Notes: generated from the letters alone by a model not told the origin. A DNA stretch of 64,000 bases from Alteromonas sp. RKMC-009 (GCF_003584565.2 NZ_CP031010.1:3410001-3474000); one strand, 5' to 3'; counted from the first letter of the stretch, positions 25,942 to 34,224 are shown. Numbers and translations are program-made.

Positions 25942-26157
25942 ATGATTCAACCGCCATTACCGGAAAATGAAGAAATCACTCAGTTCAGACAACAGGACCC
26001 CTGTTTAGCTATAGTGGCTTTAACAGAAGACTTATTCACTGAAGACAAACAATTGCGGCAAACCGGCATTGATGCCGCCCTCACACTGCCTGTGAATAAT
26101 GATACACTTTGCGACACCTTAAGTTTCTTCTTATTACCCGATGGAAAAAATCAGTAG
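25942..26157 (+). CDS. Short receiver-like protein fragment upstream of fau
   Basis: This encodes 71 residues. The stretch LAIVALTEDLFTEDKQLRQTGIDAALTLPVNNDTLCDTLSFFL, read in segments, resembles the second half of a response-regulator receiver domain: strand 4 with ALT, helix 4, the GxDAxLTxP turn, then helix 5. The conserved Lys before Pro is Leu here and the phosphorylated Asp half is absent, so it cannot work as a normal receiver. Its end overlaps the fau start by 17 nt, suggesting coupled translation. It could be a decayed receiver or an independent small protein. The ATG follows a weak GGGGAAAT ribosome site. Confidence 0.5.
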   Translation: MIQPPLPENEEITQFRQQDPCLAIVALTEDLFTEDKQLRQTGIDAALTLPVNNDTLCDTLSFFLLPDGKNQ

Positions 26158-26761
26158 CGCAGGATTAACACGTCAGGAATTACGCAAAGTACTGCGGTTA
26201 CGCCGCAACAACCTGTCTGAAGAGACGCAGGCTCAGGCAGCGGTGCGCCTGAGCCGACAGCTGACGGCACTGCCGGAATGGCAACAAGCCACGCATGTAG
26301 CTGCATACCTGGCAAACGACGGAGAAGTCAGCCTTTCGGACACCATTACCACCGCGGCAGCCCAGAATAAAATCGTCAGCCTGCCGGTACTGCATCCGTT
26401 TAACCGTCAGCATCTGCTATTTTTGCACTATCATGACAACACCATACTGGTGAATAACCGCTTCAATATTGCTGAGCCTCAGTTACGCTGCCCTGATGTG
26501 ATACCTTTTTCCCGTCATGATTTAATTCTGATGCCGCTCACCGGTTTCGACGAAAAAGGAAACCGGCTGGGCATGGGTGGCGGATTTTACGATCGTACGC
26601 TGGCGCCCTATCGCAACGCAGCTTCCCGCCCCCTGCTTGCCGGTATCGCACATGATTGCCAGCAGGTTGACGCGCTGCCGGTTGAACCCTGGGATTTCCC
26701 CCTGGATCTCATCATCACGCCTTCCGGCGTAATACGGCCGGATAAGACTAATTGCCCTTAA
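26141..26761 (+). CDS. fau: 5-formyltetrahydrofolate cyclo-ligase
   Basis: The product is 206 residues. It converts 5-formyl-THF to 5,10-methenyl-THF with ATP, recycling a folate storage form. The family signature GFDEKGNRLGMGGGFYDRTL is complete, and the N-terminal KVLRLRRNNLS basic helix is typical. It is also known as ygfA and sits close to 6S RNA, as in E. coli. It connects in function with the glycine cleavage operon and serA in this window through one-carbon metabolism. Starts within the end of the small receiver-like gene. Confidence 0.94.
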   Translation: MEKISSAGLTRQELRKVLRLRRNNLSEETQAQAAVRLSRQLTALPEWQQATHVAAYLANDGEVSLSDTITTAAAQNKIVSLPVLHPFNRQHLLFLHYHDNTILVNNRFNIAEPQLRCPDVIPFSRHDLILMPLTGFDEKGNRLGMGGGFYDRTLAPYRNAASRPLLAGIAHDCQQVDALPVEPWDFPLDLIITPSGVIRPDKTNCP

Positions 26762-26820
26762 TTTCGTCTCCCATTCCTGCAGTTTTCAGTTAAACTTCTG
26801 CAAAACTTTGGAGAACCCCT

Positions 26821-27480
26821 ATGGATCAGAACGCGAAGAAGAAAGCTGTAGCTGAAGCAGCCATAAAATATGTAGAGCCGGACACCATTGTTGGTGTGGG
26901 CACAGGCTCAACGGTCAATTTTTTTATTGATGCGCTGGCAGACATTAAACACAAGATTATTGGCGCAGTATCCAGCTCAGACGCATCAACAGAAAAACTT
27001 AAAGCCCACGGCATTGAAGTGTTTTCGCTGAATGAAGTAGACAGCCTTTCTGTTTATGTTGACGGCGCTGATGAAGTGACAGAACACAAACACATGATCA
27101 AAGGCGGCGGCGCAGCCCTGACGCGTGAAAAAATCGTCGCAGCGGTAGCGAAAACTTTCGTGTGCATTGTAGACGACACCAAACAGGTACCGGTACTGGG
27201 CAAATTTCCGCTCCCTGTTGAAGTCATTCCCATGGCGCGCTCTTACGTAGCCAGAGAGCTGGTAAAACTGGGTGGCGATCCGGTTTACCGTGAAGGCGTG
27301 GTGACTGACAACGGCAACGTGATACTGGATGTTCACAACCTGAACATCATTAATCCCCGTGAAATGGAAGATGCTATTAACAGTCTGGCCGGCGTAGTCA
27401 CTAACGGTATTTTTGCCAACCGTGGCGCAGATATTGTACTGGTAGCAACCGGTTCGGGCGTAATTACGGTCAGCGACTAA
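26821..27480 (+). CDS. rpiA: Ribose-5-phosphate isomerase A
   Basis: The product is 219 residues, identical in length to E. coli RpiA. It interconverts ribose 5-phosphate and ribulose 5-phosphate. Signatures are [16 protein letters not shown] near residue 22, [24 protein letters not shown] near 81-104 with the catalytic acids and lysine, and the [17 protein letters not shown] end. ATG with GGAGAACCCCT ribosome site. It lies 60 nt after fau and before serA, preserving the usual neighbourhood. Confidence 0.97.
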   Translation: MDQNAKKKAVAEAAIKYVEPDTIVGVGTGSTVNFFIDALADIKHKIIGAVSSSDASTEKLKAHGIEVFSLNEVDSLSVYVDGADEVTEHKHMIKGGGAALTREKIVAAVAKTFVCIVDDTKQVPVLGKFPLPVEVIPMARSYVARELVKLGGDPVYREGVVTDNGNVILDVHNLNIINPREMEDAINSLAGVVTNGIFANRGADIVLVATGSGVITVSD

Positions 27481-27495
27481 ACTTAATCACCCTGT

Positions 27496-27519
27496 CAGCA
27501 AGCCGGATATAAGGCTTGC
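27496..27519 (+). other. Hairpin downstream of rpiA
   Basis: AGCAAGCC and GGCTTGCT form a perfect 8-bp stem with an 8-nt loop directly after the rpiA stop codon. No T-run follows, so it may protect the rpiA 3' end or terminate with help from Rho. Confidence 0.4.
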
Positions 27520-27571
27520 TGAATGAAATAGCGCTTTTAACCAACAACGATATCTGTTATTTTGCCCATAT

Positions 27572-27587
27572 AGACGTCCAGATGTCT
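27572..27587. promoter_or_regulatory. Candidate MetJ operator (two tandem met boxes) upstream of serA
   Basis: AGACGTCC and AGATGTCT lie directly end to end, each matching the met box AGACGTCT at 7 of 8 positions. Tandem 8-bp boxes are exactly how the MetJ repressor binds. The site ends 31 nt before the serA start codon, where it could block transcription. A serA link to methionine and one-carbon supply is plausible but unproven. Confidence 0.5.
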
Positions 27588-27618
27588 TTTTGCAACCAAC
27601 TATTCGAGATGTGAGGCA

Positions 27619-28848
27619 ATGAGTAAAGTATCCCTACCCAAGGACAAGATCCGTATATTGCTACTGGAAGGCGTTCACCAAAGTGCCGTTGAAACCTTAA
27701 ACAGTAACGGTTACACCAATGTTGAGTATCTGAAGACCTCCCTGTCAGAAGAAGATCTCATCGAAAAAGTGAAGGATGTTCACTTTATCGGAATCCGTTC
27801 ACGTACTCAGATCACTGAGGCCGTGGTTCAGGCCGCTGAAAAGCTGGTTGCTGTAGGTTGCTTCTGTATCGGTACCAATCAGGTAGATTTGAAAGCCACT
27901 CAGTTTAAAGGCATTCCTGTATTCAACGCGCCATTTTCTAACACCCGTTCTGTTGCAGAACTGGTGCTGGGCCAGTTAATTCTTCTTCTTCGCGGCGTAC
28001 CGTCCAAGAATGCCAAAGCCCATCGTGGTGAGTGGGAAAAGAGTGCTGTAGGCTCATACGAAGCCCGTGGTAAAACGCTGGGTATCATTGGCTACGGCCA
28101 CATTGGAACACAGCTGAGCATTCTTGCTGAGCACCTGGGCATGCGCGTTCAGTTCTACGATATTGAAGACAAGCTGGTACTGGGTAACTCTGTGCAGGTG
28201 AAATCGCTGGATACCCTTCTGGCGACATCTGACGTCGTTTCTCTGCATGTTCCTGAAACCCTGTCTACTAAAGACATGATTGGTAAAGCAGAACTGTCGA
28301 AAATGAAAAAAGGCGCCATTCTTATCAATGCGTCCCGTGGTACTGTTGTTGATATCGATGCACTGGTTGAAGCTATGGAAAGCGAACACCTTGCCGGTGC
28401 CGCTATCGATGTATTCCCGGTTGAGCCGAAATCGAATACTGAAGAATTCGAATCACCGCTGCGTCAGTTTGATAATGTGATCCTTACCCCCCACGTGGGC
28501 GGCAGCACACAGGAAGCGCAGGAAAATATCGGTATTGAAGTAGCCGGTAAACTGGCGAAATACTCAGACAACGGTTCAACGCTGTCTGCAGTGAACTTCC
28601 CTGAAGTATCCTTACCGGATCACCCCGGCCGTTCACGCTTACTGCACATCCACGAAAACCGTCCGGGTGTACTGAACCAGATTAACCAGACATTCGCAGA
28701 AAAAGGTATCAACATTGAAGCTCAGTATCTGCAAACCGTTGCAGATATCGGTTACGTAGTTGTTGATGTGGAAGCAAACAAAGCCGATGAAGGTCTGGCC
28801 CAGCTTCAAAACATCAAAGGCACAATTAAAACCCGCCTTCTGCACTGA
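27619..28848 (+). CDS. serA: D-3-phosphoglycerate dehydrogenase
   Basis: The product is 409 residues (E. coli SerA 410). It oxidises 3-phosphoglycerate with NAD, the first step of serine synthesis. The NAD-binding motif is GIIGYGHIGTQLSILAEHLG, the catalytic Arg, Glu and His lie in NASRGTVVDIDAL, DVFPVEP and LTPHVGGST, and a C-terminal ACT domain (about 335-409, HENRPGVLNQINQTF) provides serine feedback inhibition. ATG with GTGAGGCA ribosome site. Possible MetJ site upstream; strong terminator downstream. Confidence 0.97.
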   Translation: MSKVSLPKDKIRILLLEGVHQSAVETLNSNGYTNVEYLKTSLSEEDLIEKVKDVHFIGIRSRTQITEAVVQAAEKLVAVGCFCIGTNQVDLKATQFKGIPVFNAPFSNTRSVAELVLGQLILLLRGVPSKNAKAHRGEWEKSAVGSYEARGKTLGIIGYGHIGTQLSILAEHLGMRVQFYDIEDKLVLGNSVQVKSLDTLLATSDVVSLHVPETLSTKDMIGKAELSKMKKGAILINASRGTVVDIDALVEAMESEHLAGAAIDVFPVEPKSNTEEFESPLRQFDNVILTPHVGGSTQEAQENIGIEVAGKLAKYSDNGSTLSAVNFPEVSLPDHPGRSRLLHIHENRPGVLNQINQTFAEKGINIEAQYLQTVADIGYVVVDVEANKADEGLAQLQNIKGTIKTRLLH

Positions 28849-28877
28849 TCCCTTCGAAAGGATTATGTTCAAAATCA

Positions 28878-28908
28878 AATCCGGTGTCTCTGTACACCGG
28901 ATTTTTTT
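28878..28908 (+). terminator. Rho-independent terminator of serA
   Basis: AAATCCGGTGT and ACACCGGATTT form an 11-bp stem with a short loop and are followed by seven T. It ends serA transcription. Confidence 0.9.
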
Positions 28909-29057
28909 ATCTCTTCTGATCACGCCTTCCGCAGTTAAATCCTGCTCTGTTTGATCTCAGCTTTGTGCTGCCGTGTATCTTTTCTGTGACACATAAATTT
29001 AACACCTGCTACGTTGGGCCATGACGGCGCACGTATTTAACCTCAGGGCTTTTAAGC

Positions 29058-30173
29058 ATGATGAGAAGAAACGCACTGTGCATGACGTTAGGGATAACCG
29101 CTTTGTGTGGTCCCGTCACTGCAGAAGAAGATAACTTTAACCTTGGCGGTCATGTGAGAGTCAATTACGGTCACCGTGACTGGCAGGCGCCGGCAATACG
29201 GGACGGACTGGAATTTGAGTCAATCAAGCTCACCGTCGATGGCAAATTCGATGACTTTTCCTACAAAGCTGACTACCGGTGGTATGAAAATACTGATTTC
29301 GATACGGTCCGCTATGCAGATCTGACCTGGCATTACGACGAATACCTGGATGTCACCGGCGGTATCACTAAAGTCCCCTTCGGATTGTTACCTTTCGCTT
29401 CAAACAGCTTCTGGTTCTCCGCCAATTACTATATTGGTTTTGAAGATGATTATGATGCAGGGGTTGTTGCCCGTTATGAACGGGGTCCGTTTACGGTTCA
29501 CGCCGGCTATTTTCTGAATGATGAATACAATAATGCCGCCCGCTTTGGCCGCTACTCCTTTGACGTCGCTGATGACGGCGAATACCGTAATCAGGAAGAT
29601 GGCCAGTACAACTTGCGGGTAAATTACGAAGCCAGACTACTTCCCCGCTCCACCACCGACATCGGCGTATCATTTCAGCAGGGTGACATATTTAATTTTG
29701 ATACACAGGATAGCGGAGACATGACCGCTTATGCTGTACACCTGCGCCATAACCAGAAACCCTGGAAAGTAGAGCTGCAGTATCTGGATTACCGCTACGA
29801 TCTGGCTGCCCCGGAAGGACAACTTCAGGACCGGCTGGCCCTGTCTTCCTTTGAAGCGCCATTCCTTATGGCCAGTGAAGGTCAGTCGTATATGGCTAAC
29901 CTGGCTTACAGCTTCCCTTTCACTGTCGCTTCTTTAGAGGATATTACCTGCTACAGTGAATATTCCCGCGTGGAAGGAGACTCTGAAGCCGGCAGCGACA
30001 GTACCCAGTGGGTAAACGGATGCAGCTTCGGCTGGTCTAAATTATTCGTATATGTCGACAGTATTCAGGGCAAAAACATGTGGTTTTCCGGCGGGTCCGG
30101 CATGGGGTTAAACTTCAACGATGATCCGCAATCCACACACCGCCTGAACATCAGCCTGGGAGTATATTTCTGA
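29058..30173 (+). CDS. Outer-membrane beta-barrel porin
   Basis: The product is 371 residues with a signal peptide ending near residue 22 (CGPVTAEE). The mature protein is acidic and aromatic with alternating strands and ends LNISLGVYF, with the terminal Phe typical of outer-membrane barrels. It resembles OprO/P-type or related monomeric porins only loosely (GLEFESIKLTVDGKF, YRWYENTDFDTVRYADL), so the substrate is open. Two ATG codons in a row allow a start at 29058 or 29061. The next gene, for a periplasmic solute-binding protein, begins 2 nt after its stop, which suggests one uptake or sensing unit. Confidence 0.75.
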   Translation: MMRRNALCMTLGITALCGPVTAEEDNFNLGGHVRVNYGHRDWQAPAIRDGLEFESIKLTVDGKFDDFSYKADYRWYENTDFDTVRYADLTWHYDEYLDVTGGITKVPFGLLPFASNSFWFSANYYIGFEDDYDAGVVARYERGPFTVHAGYFLNDEYNNAARFGRYSFDVADDGEYRNQEDGQYNLRVNYEARLLPRSTTDIGVSFQQGDIFNFDTQDSGDMTAYAVHLRHNQKPWKVELQYLDYRYDLAAPEGQLQDRLALSSFEAPFLMASEGQSYMANLAYSFPFTVASLEDITCYSEYSRVEGDSEAGSDSTQWVNGCSFGWSKLFVYVDSIQGKNMWFSGGSGMGLNFNDDPQSTHRLNISLGVYF

Positions 30174-30174
30174 T

Positions 30175-30978
30175 ATGTTATTACTACGACTCATTAAAAC
30201 AGCGCTGCTGACCGCCGCGTTGTTACCCGCCGCAGCCATGGCTCACACCTGGATGACGGTGAAAATTGCCACCACAGAATACGCACCGTATACCTCTGAA
30301 GAGATGGAACACAACGGCTACATGAATCACATCATCAGCGAAGTGTTTCTGGAAACCGGTGTACGGGCTGAGTTTATTTACGTTCCCTGGGAAGACGCAC
30401 TGGAAGGAGCAGAGAATGGCGAATATGACGCCATTTCATACGGCAACTATGTGCGGGATCGGGAAAAGACCTTCTGGCACAGCGAGCCGGTCACATCAGA
30501 AAACCTGGTTTTCTACGTCAACAATGAATCCGGTCCCGACATGTGGTCAGGTCTGAATGATTTGACTGACTACACCATGGGTGTCACGAAAGACTATCTT
30601 TATAACAATGAGCTGTCCCGATACATCAAAGAAGGTAAGAACATCAGTACGGCAGACACTGACGATGAGAATTTCGACCATCTTATCGACGGCGACACAG
30701 ATATTTTCCCTATCGATGAATTAACCGGCTGGTATCTTCTGCAACGTGATTTCAGCGAGGCAGAACGGGATGAAATTCACCAGATAAGTCCGCTGGTTTC
30801 TACTGTCACCACTCACCTGCTGGTACCTAAAAACAAAGAAAAGCGACTGGTGCTGGAGCTGTTTAACAGAGGCCTGAATAACCTGAAAGAAAAAGGTGAA
30901 CTGGACCGTTTTAAACGCCTGCTCAGAGAAGGGTATTATCAGACACCGGAGAAACCGGTGAACTTTGACAGAAGATAG
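30175..30978 (+). CDS. Periplasmic solute-binding protein, family 3 (SBP_bac_3)
   Basis: The product is 267 residues with a signal peptide to about residue 23 (LLPAAAMAH). It begins the mature fold with VKIATTEYAPYTSEEM and GYMNHIISEVFLETG, the pattern of family 3 amino acid-binding proteins, and has the YDAISYGNYVRDREKTFWHSEPV segment of the ligand cleft. No ABC permease or ATPase gene is next to it, so it may serve another partner or a sensor rather than a transporter. Start codon overlaps tightly with the porin operon (2-nt gap). Its terminator has been split by an IS3-family element. Confidence 0.8.
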   Translation: MLLLRLIKTALLTAALLPAAAMAHTWMTVKIATTEYAPYTSEEMEHNGYMNHIISEVFLETGVRAEFIYVPWEDALEGAENGEYDAISYGNYVRDREKTFWHSEPVTSENLVFYVNNESGPDMWSGLNDLTDYTMGVTKDYLYNNELSRYIKEGKNISTADTDDENFDHLIDGDTDIFPIDELTGWYLLQRDFSEAERDEIHQISPLVSTVTTHLLVPKNKEKRLVLELFNRGLNNLKEKGELDRFKRLLREGYYQTPEKPVNFDRR

Positions 30979-31002
30979 CCTGAAGGAAGCAAGTGACTCC
31001 CA

Positions 31003-31020
31003 TAAAAAAAGCCCTGTAAA
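31003..31020 (+). terminator. Left arm of a terminator split by IS3; right arm at 32445-32456
   Basis: The left side reads AAAAAAAGCCCTGTAAA up to the IS end; after the IS comes AAATCAGGGCTTTTT. With one AAA removed as target duplication, the sequence becomes A7-GCCCTG-TAAAT-CAGGGC-T5, a bidirectional intrinsic terminator. It would have served the solute-binding protein gene and, on the other strand, the DUF481 gene at 32481-33230. Confidence 0.8.
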
Positions 31021-31068
31021 TGAAGTGACCCCCAATAGTTGGACATTCCAATTACTGGGGGTCTTTTT

Positions 31069-31569
31069 ATGTCCAAACATCCTCGAGCCTTCAAGCTCAA
31101 AGTAGCTGAGTGTGCTTTATCTGAAAGTTCTTCGGCGATAGGTGGCAGATTTAATGTCACAGAAAGGCAGGTCCGATATTGGACTGCTGTTTATCGAATT
31201 CATGGCGCTGAAAGCTTCAGGTCTACTCACAGGCCATATTCTCAAGCATTTAAAACAGATGTGTTGAAAACAATGGCAGCTAACAACTGGTCACTTAGTT
31301 ACACCAGCGCCTTCTTCGATTTATCGTCCCCTGGGATTCTTTTCCAATGGCAAAAGCTTTATGCTCACGATGGTATCTCCGGTCTAAAACCAAAGAAAAA
31401 AGGTAAACCTCGCGTGAAAAAAGAACCTTCTGCACCTAAACCATCAACTGAAATGACGGAGAAGGAACTCAGAGAAGAGTTGGACTATTTACGTGCGGAG
31501 AATGCTGTTCTAAAAAAGTTAGAAGCCTTGGCTCAAGCCAGAAAGAAAAAAGCAAAGACAAAACGATAG
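31069..31569 (+). CDS. IS3-family transposase OrfA
   Basis: The product is 166 residues from the ATG at 31069; a longer frame begins inside the inverted repeat at 31039. It has two helix-turn-helix-like segments (IGGRFNVTERQVRYWTAVY and a second near NNWSLSYTSAFF), a proline/lysine linker and a C-terminal leucine-zipper region (REELDYLRAENAVLKKLEAL), as in IS150-type OrfA. It binds the IS ends and regulates transposition. The A6G run at 31546-31552 near its 3' end is the probable -1 frameshift site that joins it to OrfB. Confidence 0.92.
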   Translation: MSKHPRAFKLKVAECALSESSSAIGGRFNVTERQVRYWTAVYRIHGAESFRSTHRPYSQAFKTDVLKTMAANNWSLSYTSAFFDLSSPGILFQWQKLYAHDGISGLKPKKKGKPRVKKEPSAPKPSTEMTEKELREELDYLRAENAVLKKLEALAQARKKKAKTKR

Positions 31570-32411
31570 TTGTCGAAGAGCTCAAGGCTAGTTACAGCTT
31601 ACAAAATCTATTAAAAATCACAGGACTCCCGAAAAGCGTTTATTACTATCATCGTAATACGCTAGAACGGTCGTGTCCCGATATTGGCTTAAGCGAAAAA
31701 ATACGTACTATCTTTCATAAACATAGAGGGCGGTACGGCTATCGCAGAGTTACTTCTGCGCTGAGAACAGTAGGCTTGATAGTTAATCACAAGCGCGTAC
31801 AACGCCTGATGAATGAGCTGGGGTTAAAATCCAAGGTAAGACCTAAACGTTACAAGTCCTATAAAGGTGAAGTCGGCAGAATCGCAGGCAATGAACTTAA
31901 TCGAGAATTTACGGCAGTGAAGCCAAATCAAAAATGGGTGACCGATGTGACTGAGTTTAAAGTCAAAGACCAGAAAGTCTATCTGTCACCGATAATTGAC
32001 CTGTTTAACCAAGAGGTTGTCAGCTATGAAGTACGCACATCGGTTGCACTGCCACTAGTCACAGACATGCTCAAAACCGCGACGAGTAAGCTACAGCGAC
32101 ATGAGAAGCCGCTTATTCACTCGGATCAGGGCTGGCAATACCAACATAAAGAGTACCAAAATCACATCAAAGCAAACGGGCTAGTTCAAAGCATGTCCAG
32201 GAAAGGAAATTGTTTAGACAATGCCGTCGCAGAGAACTTCTTCGGCATATTAAAAACGGAAATGTATCACAACGAGAAGTTCAACGATGCCGACGAACTG
32301 ATTGAAAGCATCAAAGAATATATCGACTATTACAACAACGAGCGTATTAAGCTGAAACTAAAAGGCCTGAGTCCGATACAATATCGAAATCAGGCCTTGG
32401 CAGCCGCTTAG
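31545..32411 (+). CDS. IS3-family transposase OrfB (integrase domain), made by -1 frameshift
   Basis: In the -1 frame relative to orfA, the frame stays open from the frameshift site to 32411. It has no ATG or GTG before the catalytic core; the first TTG is at 31776, in the middle of the protein. It therefore needs fusion to OrfA. It has HRGRYGYRRV near its start and the DDE triad: Asp in KWVTDVTEF, Asp in IHSDQGWQY and Glu in NAVAENFFGILKTE. It ends at the usual LSPIQYRNQ motif. It appears intact, so the element may be active. Confidence 0.9.
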   Translation, partial: EKSKDKTIVVEELKASYSLQNLLKITGLPKSVYYYHRNTLERSCPDIGLSEKIRTIFHKHRGRYGYRRVTSALRTVGLIVNHKRVQRLMNELGLKSKVRPKRYKSYKGEVGRIAGNELNREFTAVKPNQKWVTDVTEFKVKDQKVYLSPIIDLFNQEVVSYEVRTSVALPLVTDMLKTATSKLQRHEKPLIHSDQGWQYQHKEYQNHIKANGLVQSMSRKGNCLDNAVAENFFGILKTEMYHNEKFNDADELIESIKEYIDYYNNERIKLKLKGLSPIQYRNQALAAA

Positions 32412-32480
32412 AAATGAGTCCAACTTTATGGGGTCACTTCAAAATCAGGGCTTTTTATGTTCATTCACAACTGATAAGGC

Positions 32481-33230
32481 TTAGAAGAAGCTGTATACCA
32501 GTGTTACCGCTGTGGCAGTATCAAGCTTTTCAACGCCTTCGTTTACACGGGAGTTGTGGTCCAGTTTAACTGAAAGTTTCATCGACAGGTTACCGCTGAT
32601 AGTGGCAGTCAGTGCAGACTCTGCACGTGACTTGGTGTTTTCATCACCCACTTCCGTACTCACTGTCTGAGAAAATTTCGCTGTATCAGAAATCAGCCAT
32701 TCGAATGCACCGGAAGCACGAACGATGAAACTGTTTTGCTCAACATCTTCCTGTGTTTCTGCCCAGGAATAACCAGGACCGATCGAATACTCTAAAGACG
32801 TTGTATCGTTCTGCCAAACCTTCTGGTTCCAACCGGCAGCGACAGTAGACTGGTAGTTATAGCTGCTGAAACGGTCATCTTCGTACGAGGCGAAGCCGAA
32901 TAAGCGGTAATCAGGATTTTCCAGCTTGTAGTTACCCTGACCTGAAGCAAAGAATTTCTGTGCAGAAGTACGTTCTACGTCTTCGCCAGTGTCGTCGTCA
33001 GTTACCGTTTCTTTCTTGTACAGACCTTCAACTGTGTAGTCGTTACTCCACTTTTCCAGTTCCTGATGGCCTTCTAAAGACGCGTTAATAGACGTGGTTT
33101 CCGTGTTACCGGAGGTAAAGATGAAACCTAATCCACCTTCCAGAGTAAACGGTTTAGCATCATCTTGTGCCAGTGCAGAAGTTGTACCCATTGCGCTGAG
33201 CACAGCGACAGCTAAAAGTTGCTTTTTCAT
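32481..33230 (-). CDS. DUF481 outer-membrane protein, YdiY-like
   Basis: The product is 249 residues from the ATG at 33230, chosen because AGGAA lies 7 nt before it; a longer frame is less likely. A signal peptide ends near ALAQ (residue 22). The DUF481 pattern follows: LEGGLGFIFTSGNTETTS, then paired beta strands such as YRLFGFASYEDDRFSSYNYQ and SLEYSIGPGYSW, ending LVYSFF with a terminal Phe. The fold is a predicted beta barrel of unknown role, induced by acid in some enterics. A paralogue lies just upstream at 33403. Its 3' terminator has been split by the IS3 element. Confidence 0.85.
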   Translation of the reverse strand: MKKQLLAVAVLSAMGTTSALAQDDAKPFTLEGGLGFIFTSGNTETTSINASLEGHQELEKWSNDYTVEGLYKKETVTDDDTGEDVERTSAQKFFASGQGNYKLENPDYRLFGFASYEDDRFSSYNYQSTVAAGWNQKVWQNDTTSLEYSIGPGYSWAETQEDVEQNSFIVRASGAFEWLISDTAKFSQTVSTEVGDENTKSRAESALTATISGNLSMKLSVKLDHNSRVNEGVEKLDTATAVTLVYSFF

Positions 33231-33402
33231 TTGCATTCCTAAAATATGTGTTTCCATGATACCGGTATTGAACAGACTCCGTTCAGGCCGGCAAAGCGTA
33301 TATCATCCATGATAGTGATTGTTCCCCATCCAAAAGCCCGGTAGCCATCCTGATGGCCCGGCCAGATGCGCGCTGTCTTCAGCGTCGTCGCTTTATTATT
33401 CT

Positions 33403-34224
33403 TCAGAAAAAACGGTAAACCACAGAGACTGTGGTTTCCGTATTTACACTTTTCACATCTTCAAGAGGTTCGGTTTCATAAGCCAGGTTGAAAGCAAGTT
33501 TCATAGCCAGTGAGTCGAACAGATTTGCTGATAAGGCTGTGACCGACCGGGTTTTGATATTATCAGCCCCGATCTCAGCACTCATAAACTGACGAAGCTG
33601 CGCGCCGGTATTCCACTGGTACTGATATTCACCTGATGCTCTGGCAATCAGGCCGTTATTCACGTTAGATTCAGTACCCTCTTCCACGGCCACGAAGGCA
33701 TAACCGGGACCGACGCTGTAGCGAAATGAACTTTCATCTTCATTCCATAACCGCTGAGACCAACCTGCAGCCAGCGAAGCACGGTATTCATAACCGTTAA
33801 ACCGGTCGTTCTCGTAATCAGCGTACATGAAAGTACGTTGCCCGGGCGTCATAAGTTTATAATCAAATTGCGCATAACCAAAAAAACGCTGAGCGGTAAC
33901 TTCACTGGTCGTTTCACCGTCATCGTTTTCTGTTTTACTTTGCTTGTACAGCATTTCTGCGAAGTAGTTATTATTCCATTTCGCAGTTTCATGTTCAGAA
34001 TGTAAGGCCGCTTTCAGGGAATTAGCATTGGTATTCCCTGACGCAGACAACAGACCAACTTCTCCGTCCAGGGTAAAGCGGGGCTGCCCGCCATCACCCA
34101 CTTCGTCGAAGTCGGAATGATATAAAGTTTGTATAAGATTCCGGTCGGCGGCCATGGCGCCGGTGATGCTGCCGGAAAATAAGACAACAACGACCAGTAA
34201 TCTCGCAGTAAACGGATTTAACAT
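33403..34224 (-). CDS. DUF481 outer-membrane protein, second copy
   Basis: The product is 273 residues with a signal peptide ending near GAMAAD (residue 26). It has the same architecture as the neighbouring DUF481 protein: LDGEVGLLSASGNTNANS, then RTFMYADYENDRFNGYEYR, FRYSVGPGYAF and final VVYRFF. The two are clearly diverged tandem paralogues. The mature N-terminus has an extra segment of about 20 residues. About 170 nt separate the genes, so each may have its own promoter. Confidence 0.83.
   Translation of the reverse strand: MLNPFTARLLVVVVLFSGSITGAMAADRNLIQTLYHSDFDEVGDGGQPRFTLDGEVGLLSASGNTNANSLKAALHSEHETAKWNNNYFAEMLYKQSKTENDDGETTSEVTAQRFFGYAQFDYKLMTPGQRTFMYADYENDRFNGYEYRASLAAGWSQRLWNEDESSFRYSVGPGYAFVAVEEGTESNVNNGLIARASGEYQYQWNTGAQLRQFMSAEIGADNIKTRSVTALSANLFDSLAMKLAFNLAYETEPLEDVKSVNTETTVSVVYRFF

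Larger units (their letters stand above)
31021..32441. mobile_element. IS3-family element (IS150-like group)
   Basis: The element is 1421 bp with 24-bp imperfect inverted ends: TGAAGTGACCCC then CAATAGTTGGAC at the left, and TGAAGTGACCCC then ATAAAGTTGGAC as the complement of the right. A 3-bp AAA target duplication flanks it. It has overlapping orfA and orfB in the -1 arrangement of IS3 elements. It sits exactly in the loop of an intrinsic terminator. Confidence 0.93.
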
